A DNA stretch of 64,000 bases from positions 62,001 through 126,000 of the forward strand of contig JAFKKF010000011.1 of assembly GCA_017305635.1 (NCBI GenBank). Direction: 5' to 3'. Positions within the stretch are counted from its first letter, which is position 1; every line of letters starts with the position of its first letter. Source of the DNA: Hyphomicrobiales bacterium. GTDB lineage: Bacteria; Pseudomonadota; Alphaproteobacteria; Rhizobiales; Kaistiaceae. Shown in pieces: positions 9,221 to 17,917 of the stretch. The translations under genes were made by a program, and so were the position numbers. The notes below the pieces were generated by a model. The model had not been told where the DNA came from and made no database searches. It was given only the letters and a program-made list of their open reading frames with translations.

Positions 9221-10906
9221 ATGCTCCGTGGAACGACCCGCACGATCGCCTTCGCGGCGACCCTGCTGGCAGCGACCAGTGCTTTCGCAGCCGCCCCCGC
9301 CGCGCCGAAGAAGAAGCCCCGCGTTGCCGCCCCACCCGTGGTGGCCCCTGTCGCCAAGTCCTGGCCCGACGTCTCGGTCAATGTCTACGACCGCATCACC
9401 GACCCCGGCACCGCCGCCATTCGTGCTGCCCTCGCTGCCATTCCGAAGGCCGTCGACAAGAAGGAAGCGGCTGGCATCCGCGCGTTCTATGCCCAACGCG
9501 GCTACCAGCCGGTCTGGACGCCCGATGGCGCCATCTCGGATCATGGCAAGGCCGTCATCGCCCGTCTCGCCGTCGCCGACACGGACGGCCTCGACCCGAA
9601 GGCCTACCCGACGCCGGCTGCCGACCTCGGCGGCACCGGTGCGGATCCGGCGGCGCTCGCCAATGCCGAAGTGACGCTGAGCCTGGCCGTCGTCGCCTAT
9701 GGCCATGATGCCTATGCCGGCCGCCTCGTGCCGGGCGAGGTCAGCCCCAATATCGGCTGGCAGGCCAAGGAGGTCGACCCGGCCGCGATCCTCGCCAGCG
9801 TTTCCTCCGCCGATGATCCGGCAAGCGTCCTCGCCGACTACAATCCGCAGCAGAAGGAATTCGTCCTCCTGCGCGGCAAGCTCGCCGAGCTTCGCGCCGC
9901 CGCCGACAAGTCCAAGGAACGCATCGAGATTCCCGCCGGTCCGACCCTGAAGCCGGGCATGACCGACGCTCGCGTGATCCTCATCCGCCAGCGCTTCGAA
10001 CTGCCCACCGACGTGGCCGAAGCCGATGTCTATGACCCGGCCGTGGTCGCCGCCGTCGAGGCCTTCCAGAAGTCGCGGAAGATCAAGGCCGACGGGATCA
10101 TCGGCAAGGGCACGCTAGCCGTCATCAACAAGGGCGACCCCGACCCGCTGCCGCTCGTCCTCGCCAACATGGAGCGCTGGCGCTGGATGCCGCGCAACCT
10201 CGGCAATTTCTACGTTCGGGTGAACATCCCGAATTTCGACCTGGACGTGTATAGCGACGGCAACGTCATCTACAACACGCGCATCGTCGTCGGTAAGGTG
10301 GACCTGCCGACCCCGGTCTTCTCCGACCGCATCCAGTTCGCGGTGGTCAACCCGGCCTGGAGCGTGCCCTCCTCGATCCTCGCCAAGGAATACCTGCCGG
10401 CGCTGCGCAATGGCGGTGTCCCCAAGGGCTTCGAGGTCTATGCCAAGGTCGGCGGGCGCTTCCGCGCGGTCGACCCCTACATGGTCAACTGGGCGACCGT
10501 CGGCCCGAACGACATCCAGCTTCGCCAGCCGCCGGGCGAGCGGAACGCCCTCGGCGTCATCAAGTTCATGTTTCCGAACAAGTATGCCGTGTACCTCCAC
10601 GACACGCCGTCCAAGGCCTTGTTCAAGAACGATTATCGCGCCTACAGCCACGGCTGCATGCGGGTCATGAACCCGTGGGACTTCGCCGATGTGCTGTTCA
10701 CCCAGGAATCCGGCTGGACCGTCGCCCGGCTGAAGAAGCTTGTCGGCGGCCCCGAGAAGCGCGTCGACTTCCCGAGGCCGATCAACGTCCACATCACCTA
10801 TTTCACGGCCTGGGTGGATGATTCGGGCGACCTCCAGACCCGTCCTGACCTCTATGGTCACGACAAGCGCGTCGAGCAGGCGCTGGGCCTCCTCGCCACC
10901 GACTGA
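9221..10906 (+). CDS. L,D-transpeptidase, YcbB/LdtD type
   Basis: This is a secreted cell-wall enzyme of 561 residues that forms 3-3 crosslinks in peptidoglycan. The N-terminus MLRGTTRTIAFAATLLAATSAFA is a signal peptide, followed by a Lys/Pro/Ala-rich linker. Next come an alpha-helical scaffold region (~60-200), a peptidoglycan-binding domain near 245-305 (LKPGMTDARVILIRQRF ... AFQKSRKIKADGIIGKGT) and the YkuD catalytic domain, with YSHGCMRV containing nucleophile Cys479 and His477. The ATG at 9221 was chosen because only it gives a clean signal peptide. It is followed by a DUF882 peptidase, and the pair resembles the ycbB-ycbK neighbourhood of other Gram-negatives. Confidence 0.93.
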   Translation: MLRGTTRTIAFAATLLAATSAFAAAPAAPKKKPRVAAPPVVAPVAKSWPDVSVNVYDRITDPGTAAIRAALAAIPKAVDKKEAAGIRAFYAQRGYQPVWTPDGAISDHGKAVIARLAVADTDGLDPKAYPTPAADLGGTGADPAALANAEVTLSLAVVAYGHDAYAGRLVPGEVSPNIGWQAKEVDPAAILASVSSADDPASVLADYNPQQKEFVLLRGKLAELRAAADKSKERIEIPAGPTLKPGMTDARVILIRQRFELPTDVAEADVYDPAVVAAVEAFQKSRKIKADGIIGKGTLAVINKGDPDPLPLVLANMERWRWMPRNLGNFYVRVNIPNFDLDVYSDGNVIYNTRIVVGKVDLPTPVFSDRIQFAVVNPAWSVPSSILAKEYLPALRNGGVPKGFEVYAKVGGRFRAVDPYMVNWATVGPNDIQLRQPPGERNALGVIKFMFPNKYAVYLHDTPSKALFKNDYRAYSHGCMRVMNPWDFADVLFTQESGWTVARLKKLVGGPEKRVDFPRPINVHITYFTAWVDDSGDLQTRPDLYGHDKRVEQALGLLATD

Positions 10907-11097
10907 AACCTAGGATTCCCTAGGGGAAAAAGGCGGGTTGCCTATCCGGTCGGCAAGTGGCAGTCTCCGTCCGTCGGTGACGCCGGCCGGACCGCTCGCA
11001 GGGACCGGTTTGGTAAAGGGGAATTAACTTTCGCCCCCGACAATGGACCGTAAGAGGCCGATCGACGGGATCGGTCAAGGACGGAAGCGAACAGATT

Positions 11098-12873
11098 TTG
11101 TTCAGGCGGGGTAATATCCAGGCGCAGGGCAGCACGCGGGCGAAGCGTCCGCTGCGTTCCTCGGTTTTGCGGCTAGGCTCGCTCGCTCTTCTGGCATCGG
11201 TGTTCTCGGTCGGAGCCGCGGTATCGGTTCCCGAGGGCAATCGTGCCCTGAAGATCTATCATGTCCATACCGGCGAGAAGCAGGTCATCGTCTTCAAGCG
11301 GAACGGCGTCTACGACAAGGACGGCCTCCGCCAGCTGAATTACATCCTGCGCGACTGGCGCAAGAACCGCCCGACCAACATGGACCCGCACGAGATGGAC
11401 CTGCTGTGGCAGGTCTATGCGGCGACCGGGTCGAGCGAATATATCCACGTCGTCTGCGGCTATCGCTCGCCCGAGACCAATTCGATGCTCCGCAACCGCT
11501 CGCGCGGCGTCGCCAAGCACAGCCAGCACATGCTCGGCAAGGCGGTCGACTTCTTCATTCCGGGCGTTCCCCTCGCCAAGCTCCGCGAAATCGGCCTGCG
11601 GATGCAGGTCGGCGGCGTCGGCTACTATCCGACCTCCGGCTCGCCTTTCGTCCACATGGATACCGGCAGCGTGCGCATGTGGCCGCGCATGTCGCGTACC
11701 CAGCTCGCCCGCGTCTTCCCGAACGGCAAGACGCTCTACCTGCCGGCCGATGGCGGCCCGCTCCCCGGCTATGCCGAGGCGCTTGCCGCCTACAAGGCCC
11801 GCAAGGGCGCTCCTGCCATGATGGTCGCTTCGCGTGACGCGAGCGACGATGAAGACGACAACAACGAGACGGTCGTCCTGAAGCCGAAGGCTTCCGGCGG
11901 CATCGCGGTGGCCGCCTATGACGGTCCGCTGCCGACGCCGCGCCCGGCCCGCCAGATGGCCGCGCCGGTCGTAGCCGACATGAGCGGCGAGGCCACCGGC
12001 CAGTTCGCGCCGCCCGATCGCGTCGCCGCCTTCTTCGAGACGGCCTTCAACGACAGCGACACCCTCATCCAGTCCGACGAGCATGCCGCGCTCGAGAAGA
12101 AGCTCGCCGAACTCGAGGCCGAGGGCAATTCCGAGCCGGTTGCGCCGAAGCGCGCCGTCGTGGCGATGAAGGCCCCCGCCCAGGCGAAGCCGGTCGATTT
12201 CAATACCGCCGCCGACGACGTCGCCCCGGCCGTGCCCGCCCAGCTCGCCAGCGCCATGGCCGAGCGCGACCAGGCCGGCCGCCTGCCGACCGCCTCCGTG
12301 CCGATCGCGCCGACCGCGGTCGTCGCCACCATCGACGTGACCCGACCGCTTCGCGCTGCCGCTATGACCACCGCGGTGCTGCGCAAGACCAACGACGCCG
12401 ACCCGTCCATGCCCGAGGTGCTCGCCTACGCCTCGCCGATGGATGGCGCCCCGGTGAAGCCGCATGTCGCGCGCATGACGGCGGGCATCCCCCTCCCGCA
12501 GGTGAGCCCGGCCCATCACCCGGTTGCCGCGATCGATGCCGCCGAGGCCGCTCCGCTCGCTGCGCCCGTTCCTTCGGTCCACGAAATCTACGCCCGCCTG
12601 CCGGCCGCGTCCCTCACCATGACCAAGCTCGACACCCAGGGCCTGCGCCTGTGGAGTGCCTCCGCCTCGACCCGTGAGAAGCGCTACGCCCTCCTCACCA
12701 TGCCCGACTTCGGCCAGACGCCCTCGCTCCTCGACAAGCCGACGGTGACCTATGCCGCGGGCTTCGGCGGGACGCCTTACGGCACCATGCGCACCGACTC
12801 CTTTGCCGGCCAGCTCGTCCAGCCGCCATCGGTGGTCGATCTCGCCACCGACCAGGTGGTCGCCGCCCAGTAG
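11098..12873 (+). CDS. DUF882 (YcbK-like, M15 fold) periplasmic protein
   Basis: This 591-residue protein starts at a TTG (11098) with a GGAAG purine run ~8 nt upstream. No ATG or GTG gives the same N-terminus. Residues ~20-45 form a signal/anchor segment. Residues ~50-215 are the DUF882 domain, related to VanY/M15 D,D-peptidases, with the zinc-site pattern SQH (His144), AVD (Asp151) and FVHMD (His186). The remaining ~375 residues are Ala/Pro-rich and probably disordered, with no recognised domain, which makes the protein much longer than E. coli YcbK (~180 aa). A role in trimming or maturing peptidoglycan is inferred from family and from the adjacent transpeptidase. Confidence 0.88.
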   Translation: MFRRGNIQAQGSTRAKRPLRSSVLRLGSLALLASVFSVGAAVSVPEGNRALKIYHVHTGEKQVIVFKRNGVYDKDGLRQLNYILRDWRKNRPTNMDPHEMDLLWQVYAATGSSEYIHVVCGYRSPETNSMLRNRSRGVAKHSQHMLGKAVDFFIPGVPLAKLREIGLRMQVGGVGYYPTSGSPFVHMDTGSVRMWPRMSRTQLARVFPNGKTLYLPADGGPLPGYAEALAAYKARKGAPAMMVASRDASDDEDDNNETVVLKPKASGGIAVAAYDGPLPTPRPARQMAAPVVADMSGEATGQFAPPDRVAAFFETAFNDSDTLIQSDEHAALEKKLAELEAEGNSEPVAPKRAVVAMKAPAQAKPVDFNTAADDVAPAVPAQLASAMAERDQAGRLPTASVPIAPTAVVATIDVTRPLRAAAMTTAVLRKTNDADPSMPEVLAYASPMDGAPVKPHVARMTAGIPLPQVSPAHHPVAAIDAAEAAPLAAPVPSVHEIYARLPAASLTMTKLDTQGLRLWSASASTREKRYALLTMPDFGQTPSLLDKPTVTYAAGFGGTPYGTMRTDSFAGQLVQPPSVVDLATDQVVAAQ

Positions 12874-12900
12874 GCGCCGCACTCCCTTCCGGAAACATTT

Positions 12901-12930
12901 CGAGCCGCCCTTGGGCGGCTCGTTTCATTT
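12901..12930 (+). terminator. Rho-independent terminator after the DUF882 gene
   Basis: A perfect 10-bp stem (CGAGCCGCCC / GGGCGGCTCG) closes on TT and is followed by TTTCATTT, 28 nt after the DUF882 stop. It would end the transpeptidase-DUF882 transcript. The gapR gene ends at 12990 on the opposite strand. Confidence 0.85.
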
Positions 12931-12989
12931 CAGGCTCGAGAAGGAAGTCGACCGAGGAGGGCCGTGCCTCTCCGCCGCGCCTCGGATCC

Positions 12990-13259
12990 CTATCCTTCCT
13001 CGCCGCCGCTTGCCGGCATCATGCCGAGCGCCGCGAGGTAGAGGTCGAGCAGCGCTTCCTGCTCCTGCCGCTCGGCGCTGTCCTGCTTGCGCAGCCGGAT
13101 CACCGTGCGCAGGATCTTGGTGTCGTAGCCGTTGGCCTTGGCCTCGGCATAGACCTCCTTGATATCCTCGGAGAGCGCCGCCTTCTCTTCCTCGAGCCGC
13201 TCGATGCGCTCGACGATCGACTTGAGCTGGTCGCGCGCGATGCGCGTCGGGTCCGACAT
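12990..13259 (-). CDS. gapR: GapR-type nucleoid-associated protein (DUF2312)
   Basis: This 89-residue, highly helical and charged protein begins [26 protein letters not shown], the hallmark of the DUF2312 family, named GapR in Caulobacter. GapR binds overtwisted DNA and helps topoisomerases during replication and transcription. The coiled-coil region (residues ~5-50) and the segment [23 protein letters not shown] are well conserved in the family. I chose the ATG at 13259 over an ATG at 13322 because the family begins at MSD. Family members are typically essential or near-essential in alphaproteobacteria. Confidence 0.94.
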   Translation of the reverse strand: MSDPTRIARDQLKSIVERIERLEEEKAALSEDIKEVYAEAKANGYDTKILRTVIRLRKQDSAERQEQEALLDLYLAALGMMPASGGEEG

Positions 13260-13334
13260 TCTCGTCTCCGCTGATTGTCCGCTTAGACCGCGCTGATTGC
13301 CCGCTTCCGTCCGGCCGGTCAAGCCGCGAGCCGC

Positions 13335-13640
13335 TCAATGCTCAGGTCTATTTTTCCCGAACGCGGCGAGTTGCTCCGGCGCGGCCGGGGTCTGGTTCCT
13401 CGCCTGCCATTCGGCATAGGGCATGCCATAGACGATCTCGCGCGCCGTTTCCTTGCTGATCGTCTCGCCGCCTGCGGCGGCCGCCTCCTGGTACCAGTTG
13501 GCGAGGCAGTTGCGGCAGAAGCCGGCAAGATTCATCAGGTCGATGTTCTGCACGTCGCTCCGCGTCCTCAGATGCTCGACCAGCCGCCGGAAGACCGCCG
13601 CCTCGATTTCCGTCCGCGTCTTTCCGCCATGCTCGTCCAT
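13335..13640 (-). CDS. DUF1244 family protein
   Basis: This 101-residue protein contains the DUF1244 core: RTEIEAAVFRRLVEHLRTRSDVQNIDLM, then AGFCRNCLANWY with two cysteines in CxxC spacing, and ISKETAREIVYGMPYAEWQ. The domain is known from structural genomics as a small dimeric fold found widely in proteobacteria. Its function is unknown, and the CxxC may bind metal. It lies 75 nt upstream of gapR in the same direction, so the two may be co-transcribed. Confidence 0.9.
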   Translation of the reverse strand: MDEHGGKTRTEIEAAVFRRLVEHLRTRSDVQNIDLMNLAGFCRNCLANWYQEAAAAGGETISKETAREIVYGMPYAEWQARNQTPAAPEQLAAFGKNRPEH

Positions 13641-13717
13641 GCTGCCGTAGCTCCGTTCCTGCTGCCGCGCGAAGGCTAGTGACGCGCTCCGCGCAATGCC
13701 ATAGGTAGGGGCTTCCG

Positions 13718-14629
13718 ATGAGCGACGCTACCTCCCCGGCCGCGCCGGCCGCCTCCTCCTTTGCCGCCCCCTTCGCCGCGCTCCTCCTCGGCGCGCTCGC
13801 CATGGGCATATCGCCCGTCTTCGTGCGCCTCGCCGATGTCGGCCCCTTCGCCAGCGCCTTCTGGCGGGTGACCGCCGCGCTTCCCCTCATCTGGCTCTGG
13901 GCGGCATGGGAAACCCGCCGCCGCGGCGAGCCGCTCGCCACCACCTTCCGCTTCGACCGGCCGATCCTCCTCACCGGCCTTTCCTTCACGGTCGACCTTC
14001 TCTTCTGGCATCTCGCCATCCTCCACACCACGGTCGCCAATGCCACCTTCCTCGCCACCACCGCGCCGGTCTGGGTGATCCTCTTCTCCGGCCTCTTCAT
14101 CGGCGAGCGCGTCCGCCGCCAGGAGGTCTACGGCCTCTTCCTCTGCCTCGCCGGCGCGGTCGCTCTCATCGGCGTCAGCTACTCGGCCCGCCCCGACCAC
14201 GTCGCCGGCGATCTCCTCGGCGTCGCCACCTCGGTCTTCTTCGGCCTCTATTTCCTCGCCGTCCGCGTTGCCCGCCGCACCTCGGGCACCGGCCGCATCA
14301 TCTTCCTCTCCTCGCTGCTCACCGCCGTGATCCTCTTCGCCGTCGCGACGATCTTCGAGGATCGCATTCTTCCTTCCAGCCTCGAAGGCATCGGCGCGAT
14401 CGCCGGCCTTTCCCTCATCAGCCATACCGGCGGCCAGGGCTTCCTCGCCTATGCCCTCGGTTTCCTGCCGGCTTCTTTCTCCTCGCTCGTCATCTTCATC
14501 GAGTCGCTTGCCGCCGCGCTCTTCGGCTGGGTCTTCCTCGGCGAGGCGATCCTGCCCCTCCAGGCGCTCGGCGGCGCGCTCATCATGGCCGGCATCGTGG
14601 TCGCCAGCCCGCGCCGGCGAAGGCCATGA
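13718..14629 (+). CDS. DMT-superfamily transporter (EamA)
   Basis: This 303-residue integral membrane protein has ten predicted helices arranged as two EamA repeats (residues ~15-150 and ~165-297). Repeat ends show the family signatures APVWVILFSGLFIGERVRRQ and SLAAALFGWVFLGEAILPLQALGGALIMAGIV. EamA transporters export amino acids, nucleosides or other metabolites, and the substrate cannot be told from sequence. The start ATG follows a GGGGCTTCCG stretch. It is divergent from the DUF1244 gene. Confidence 0.9.
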   Translation: MSDATSPAAPAASSFAAPFAALLLGALAMGISPVFVRLADVGPFASAFWRVTAALPLIWLWAAWETRRRGEPLATTFRFDRPILLTGLSFTVDLLFWHLAILHTTVANATFLATTAPVWVILFSGLFIGERVRRQEVYGLFLCLAGAVALIGVSYSARPDHVAGDLLGVATSVFFGLYFLAVRVARRTSGTGRIIFLSSLLTAVILFAVATIFEDRILPSSLEGIGAIAGLSLISHTGGQGFLAYALGFLPASFSSLVIFIESLAAALFGWVFLGEAILPLQALGGALIMAGIVVASPRRRRP

Positions 14630-14725
14630 TGCTGCCGTCTTCGCCACCGAGAAACTGACCGCTTTCAGCCGATTCAAGAGGCTTCCGGCCCCGCCTGCCG
14701 GCACCGAATTTCGGGGAACAACGCG

Positions 14726-14756
14726 TTGACAGGTCGAAACGGCGCGCGCGATAAAC
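14726..14756 (+). promoter_or_regulatory. Putative sigma-70 promoter of DUF1036-pyk
   Basis: A TTGACA hexamer at 14726-14731 is followed 18-19 bp later by GATAAAC near 14750-14756, ~45 nt upstream of the DUF1036 start. The -35 is perfect, the -10 is weak, and the spacing is slightly long. It is the only good match in the 172-nt gap after the EamA gene. Confidence 0.45.
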
Positions 14757-14801
14757 GCTGCCACGCGATATAGTCAAGAATGGCCGGTTTCTGAACGCCC
14801 G

Positions 14802-15359
14802 ATGCGATCGCGCACAGTCAGCCCATGGTTCCGCAAGGCCGTCGTCACCGGCAGCGTCGTGCTGCTCGTCGTCGTCGGCCTCGCCGCCTGGTTCCTGTTC
14901 ATCGCGCCCGACAGCGAGAGCTCCGCACAGACCCGCCTGCTCGCCGATGCCGGCGCGCCCGCGGGCGTCTCCGGCCAGCAGTCGGATCCCGGCAGCGGCC
15001 TCCGGCTCTGCAACAAGACCGGCAGCCGCATCGGCGTCGCCATCGGCTACAAGGAAAACCGCGAGTGGGTCACCGAGGGCTGGTGGAACGTCGCCGCCGG
15101 CGCCTGCGAGACGCTGATGGCCGGACCGCTCGTCGGGCGCTTCTACTATGTCTATGCGGTGGACTATGATCAGGGCGGCATCTGGGGCGGCAAGGCGTCC
15201 ATGTGCACGCGCGACAAGATGTTCACCATCCGTGGTATAGAGGACTGCGTGGCGCGCGGCTTCGAGAAGAACGGCTTCTTCGAGGTCGATACGGGCGAGC
15301 AGAAGAGCTGGACGGTGCAGTTGACCGAGCCCGGCGAGACGGGAACCGGGGGCAAATGA
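14802..15359 (+). CDS. DUF1036 membrane-anchored protein
   Basis: This 185-residue protein has a single N-terminal transmembrane segment (residues ~14-35, VVLLVVVGLAAWFLFIA) and a periplasmic DUF1036 domain (~65-180). The domain holds LRLCNKTGSRIGVAIGYKENREWVTEGWW and several cysteines (in LRLCNKT, AGACETL, SMCTRDK and EDCVARGF) that may pair as disulfides. The function of DUF1036 is unknown. The stop overlaps the pyruvate kinase start as ATGA, so the two genes are translationally coupled. The same pairing of DUF1036 and pyk is, as I recall, common in Rhizobiales. Confidence 0.88.
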   Translation: MRSRTVSPWFRKAVVTGSVVLLVVVGLAAWFLFIAPDSESSAQTRLLADAGAPAGVSGQQSDPGSGLRLCNKTGSRIGVAIGYKENREWVTEGWWNVAAGACETLMAGPLVGRFYYVYAVDYDQGGIWGGKASMCTRDKMFTIRGIEDCVARGFEKNGFFEVDTGEQKSWTVQLTEPGETGTGGK

Positions 15360-16792
15360 AACGGTCGCGCAAGGTCAAGATACTCGCAACGCTCGGTCCG
15401 GCATCCTCCGAAAAGCAGAAGATCAAGTCCCTCTACGAGGCCGGTGCGGACGTCTTCCGCATCAACATGAGCCATACCGACCACGATCGCCTGCGCTCGC
15501 TCGTCGCCATGATCCGCGAGATCGAGGCGGAGTGCGGCCGGCCGATCGGCATCCTCGCCGACCTGCAGGGGCCGAAGCTGCGCATCGGCACCTTCGCGGC
15601 GAAGGAGATCGCGCTTTCGCCGGGCATGGTCCTCGTCCTCGACTCCGACCCGACGCCCGGCGACCAGACCCGCGTCTATCTCCCGCATCCCGAGATCTTC
15701 GCCGCGCTCGAGCCCGGCCATCGCCTCCTCCTCGACGACGGCAAGGTGCGTCTCCGCGTCACCGAGCGCGGCGAGGGCAGCGCCATCACGGTGGTCGAGG
15801 TCGGCACCAGGCTCTCCGACCGCAAGGGCGTCAGCCTGCCCGACACCACCATCGGTTCCGGCGCGCTGACCCCGAAGGATCGTTCCGACCTCGAGGCCGC
15901 CTTGAATGCCGGCGTCGACTGGATCGCCCAATCCTTCGTCCAGCGCCCCGAGGACATGGCCGAGGTGAAGAAGGCGGCGCGCGGCAAGGCCGGCGTGCTC
16001 GCCAAGATCGAGAAGCCCCAGGCGGTCGAGCGCCTCGCCGCGATCGTCGAGCAGGCCGATGCGTTGATGGTCGCGCGCGGCGATCTCGGCGTCGAGATGC
16101 CGCTCGAGCGTGTTCCCGGCATCCAGAAGCAGATCACGCGCGCCGCCCGCCGCGCCGGCAAGCCGGTGGTCGTCGCCACCCAGATGCTCGAATCGATGAT
16201 CACCGCCCCGGTGCCGACGCGCGCCGAGGTCTCCGACGTCGCCACCGCCGTCTTCGAGGGCGCCGACGCGGTCATGCTTTCCGCCGAGTCGGCTTCCGGC
16301 GCCTTCCCCGTCGAGGCGGTCGCCACCATGGACCGCATCGCGGAGGAAGTGGAGCGCGACCCGAACTACCGGAACATCATGCACGCGCAGCGCACCGAGC
16401 CCGAGGCGACCGGGGCCGACGCGATCTCCGCCGCCACGCGCCAGATCGCCGAGACGCTGAACCTCGCCGCCATCTGCTGCTACACGGCCTCGGGTGCGAC
16501 CGGCATGCGCGCCGCCCGCGAGCGTCCGCAAACGCCGATCATCGCCTTCTCGCCTTCCGTCGATACCGCGCGGCGCATGGCCCTCGTCTGGGGCCTCCAC
16601 GTCGTCGTCGGCGAGGAGCGCGGCGACCTCGAGGCGATGATCCAGCACGCCTGCGACATTGCCCGCGAGGAGGGCTTCGCCAAGGCGGGCGAGCGCATCA
16701 TCGTCACCGCCGGCGTCCCGCTCGGCACGCCCGGCGCCACCAACATGCTGCGCATCGCCTTCGTGCCCGACCAGCCAAGCGCGCTCGCCTGA
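15356..16792 (+). CDS. pyk: Pyruvate kinase
   Basis: This is the glycolytic enzyme that converts phosphoenolpyruvate and ADP to pyruvate and ATP (478 aa, normal length). It begins MKRSRKVKILATLGPASS, the family start. Visible features are the FRINMSH block, the active-site LAKIEKPQAVERL segment, VMVARGDLGVEMPLE with the metal-binding Glu and Asp, and the ATQMLESMI block. The C-terminal domain ends normally. The ATG at 15356 overlaps the DUF1036 stop. A longer frame upstream exists but lies inside the DUF1036 gene and lacks homology. Confidence 0.97.
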   Translation: MKRSRKVKILATLGPASSEKQKIKSLYEAGADVFRINMSHTDHDRLRSLVAMIREIEAECGRPIGILADLQGPKLRIGTFAAKEIALSPGMVLVLDSDPTPGDQTRVYLPHPEIFAALEPGHRLLLDDGKVRLRVTERGEGSAITVVEVGTRLSDRKGVSLPDTTIGSGALTPKDRSDLEAALNAGVDWIAQSFVQRPEDMAEVKKAARGKAGVLAKIEKPQAVERLAAIVEQADALMVARGDLGVEMPLERVPGIQKQITRAARRAGKPVVVATQMLESMITAPVPTRAEVSDVATAVFEGADAVMLSAESASGAFPVEAVATMDRIAEEVERDPNYRNIMHAQRTEPEATGADAISAATRQIAETLNLAAICCYTASGATGMRAARERPQTPIIAFSPSVDTARRMALVWGLHVVVGEERGDLEAMIQHACDIAREEGFAKAGERIIVTAGVPLGTPGATNMLRIAFVPDQPSALA

Positions 16793-16864
16793 GCCTGCAC
16801 CCTTCAAAAGACCTGCGCCGTTCAGGACCTTGTCGCCGGGCCCGGTTCTCGACAGACATGACAT

Positions 16865-16928
16865 GCGCCCATCCCTCCCCGGAACGGGGAGGGGGGACCG
16901 CCCGCAGGGCGGTGGGTGGGGTTGTGGG
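16865..16928. repeat. Intergenic palindromic element, right half only
   Basis: This stretch lies after pyk. It carries the core GGGGAGGGGGGACCGCC-GCAGG-GCGGTGGG, preceded by a CCCTCCCC-GGAAC-GGGGAGGG hairpin and followed by GTGGGGTTGTGGG. The same pieces occur in the larger elements at 44841, 53848 and 59626. The left outer arm is absent, so this copy looks truncated. Confidence 0.7.
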
Positions 16929-17017
16929 TCAGGGATGACGCGTTGGAAATCCGCGCGGCACTCGACGCATGACAGCCCGCCGGTGGCCGTCTGTCGCCGC
17001 GGCCGGCCGGTGTACCC

Positions 17018-17617
17018 CTACGTCTCCTCGCCCTTCTGCCTTGCCTCGAGGTCGGCGAGGGCCTTCTTCACGCTGTCGAGATAGGGATCGATCTTCAGCG
17101 CCTCGCGGAAGGCCGCGATCGCCCGCTTGTCCTCGCCGAGCTCCTTCAGGATCATCCCGAGGCCGCTCATCGCGCCGTAGTGGCGGGGCTCCAAAGCCAG
17201 CGTGCGGTTGATGTCCTTGATCGAGGCCGAATAGTCCTGCGCGAGGAAATGAACGGTGGCGCGCGTGTTCCAGCCCTCGGCATAGTCCGGCTTCATGATG
17301 GTCACGCGGTCGAGATAGTCGAGCGCCAGCGAATAATCCTTCTCGCTCATCGCCTTCAGCGCCCAGTTCATCAGGAGGTCGACCGTATCGCTCCCCGACT
17401 GCAGCCACAGGCGGTTGATGCTGCGCTCGGCCGCGCTGGCCGCCTCGTCGTTGGGCGCCGCCTTCAGCGTCGCGAAGAGCTCATCGAGCTGCGCGGCTTT
17501 GGTCTTCGGTGCCGCCGCTTGGGGAGCCTGGACGCTCGGCGCGGTTTCGGCGGCCGGCGCCTCACCGGGCGAGGCGAGGGCAAGTGCCGCAGCGGCGGTC
17601 AGGACGCGCAAAAGCAT
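17018..17617 (-). CDS. TPR-repeat exported protein
   Basis: This 199-residue protein has a signal peptide (MLLRVLTAAAALALASPGEAPAAE), a Pro/Ala-rich linker and three tetratricopeptide repeats between residues ~85 and 190 (for example ALKAMSEKDYSLALDYLDRVTIMKPDYAEGW and LGEDKRAIAAFREALKIDPYL). TPR proteins of this type act as periplasmic adaptors, and the partner is unknown. The assigned ATG (17617) lies inside the right arm of a perfect 16-bp inverted repeat at 17612-17649. A TTG two codons downstream (17611) would start translation just outside the stem and still give a signal peptide, so the true start is uncertain. Confidence 0.85.
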   Translation of the reverse strand: MLLRVLTAAAALALASPGEAPAAETAPSVQAPQAAAPKTKAAQLDELFATLKAAPNDEAASAAERSINRLWLQSGSDTVDLLMNWALKAMSEKDYSLALDYLDRVTIMKPDYAEGWNTRATVHFLAQDYSASIKDINRTLALEPRHYGAMSGLGMILKELGEDKRAIAAFREALKIDPYLDSVKKALADLEARQKGEET

Positions 17618-17649
17618 GGGCGGCAGGATATCCCCTGCCGCCCATGCTT
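17612..17649 (-). terminator. Perfect 16-bp hairpin between rpmJ and the TPR gene
   Basis: The arms AAGCATGGGCGGCAGG (17612-17627) and CCTGCCGCCCATGCTT (17634-17649) are perfectly complementary around a 6-nt loop. On the minus strand the hairpin is followed by a short T run (CTTTTGCG), so it can end the rpmJ transcript. It also contains the ATG of the TPR gene. Confidence 0.75.
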
Positions 17650-17678
17650 GGAAGACAAACGCGCGTGAGACGCCGGAC

Positions 17679-17804
17679 CTAGCCCTGGCGCGCCTTGTAG
17701 CGCGGATTGGTCTTGTTGATGATGTAGATGCGGCCCTTGCGGCGCACGAGGCGGTTCGCGCGATGACGCGCGCGAAGCGAACGGAGGGAATTGCGGATCT
17801 TCAT
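17679..17804 (-). CDS. rpmJ: 50S ribosomal protein L36
   Basis: This 41-residue ribosomal protein begins [20 protein letters not shown] and ends [12 protein letters not shown]. It is the zinc-independent (C-minus) form, without the cysteines of the 37-residue zinc form, and is the usual L36 of alphaproteobacteria. The strongly basic composition and the exact family length make the call firm. It is followed by the strong hairpin at 17612-17649. Confidence 0.96.
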   Translation of the reverse strand: MKIRNSLRSLRARHRANRLVRRKGRIYIINKTNPRYKARQG

Positions 17805-17917
17805 GACACGAGGCTCTGGAAAAGGCGCAGCCGCCTGAAAAAGTCGGCGGAAACTATGGTCTACGGCCGCCCTTGTCAAGGATTCCGGGGAAGGCCCGGA
17901 ATCCCCGTCTTGTCCAG

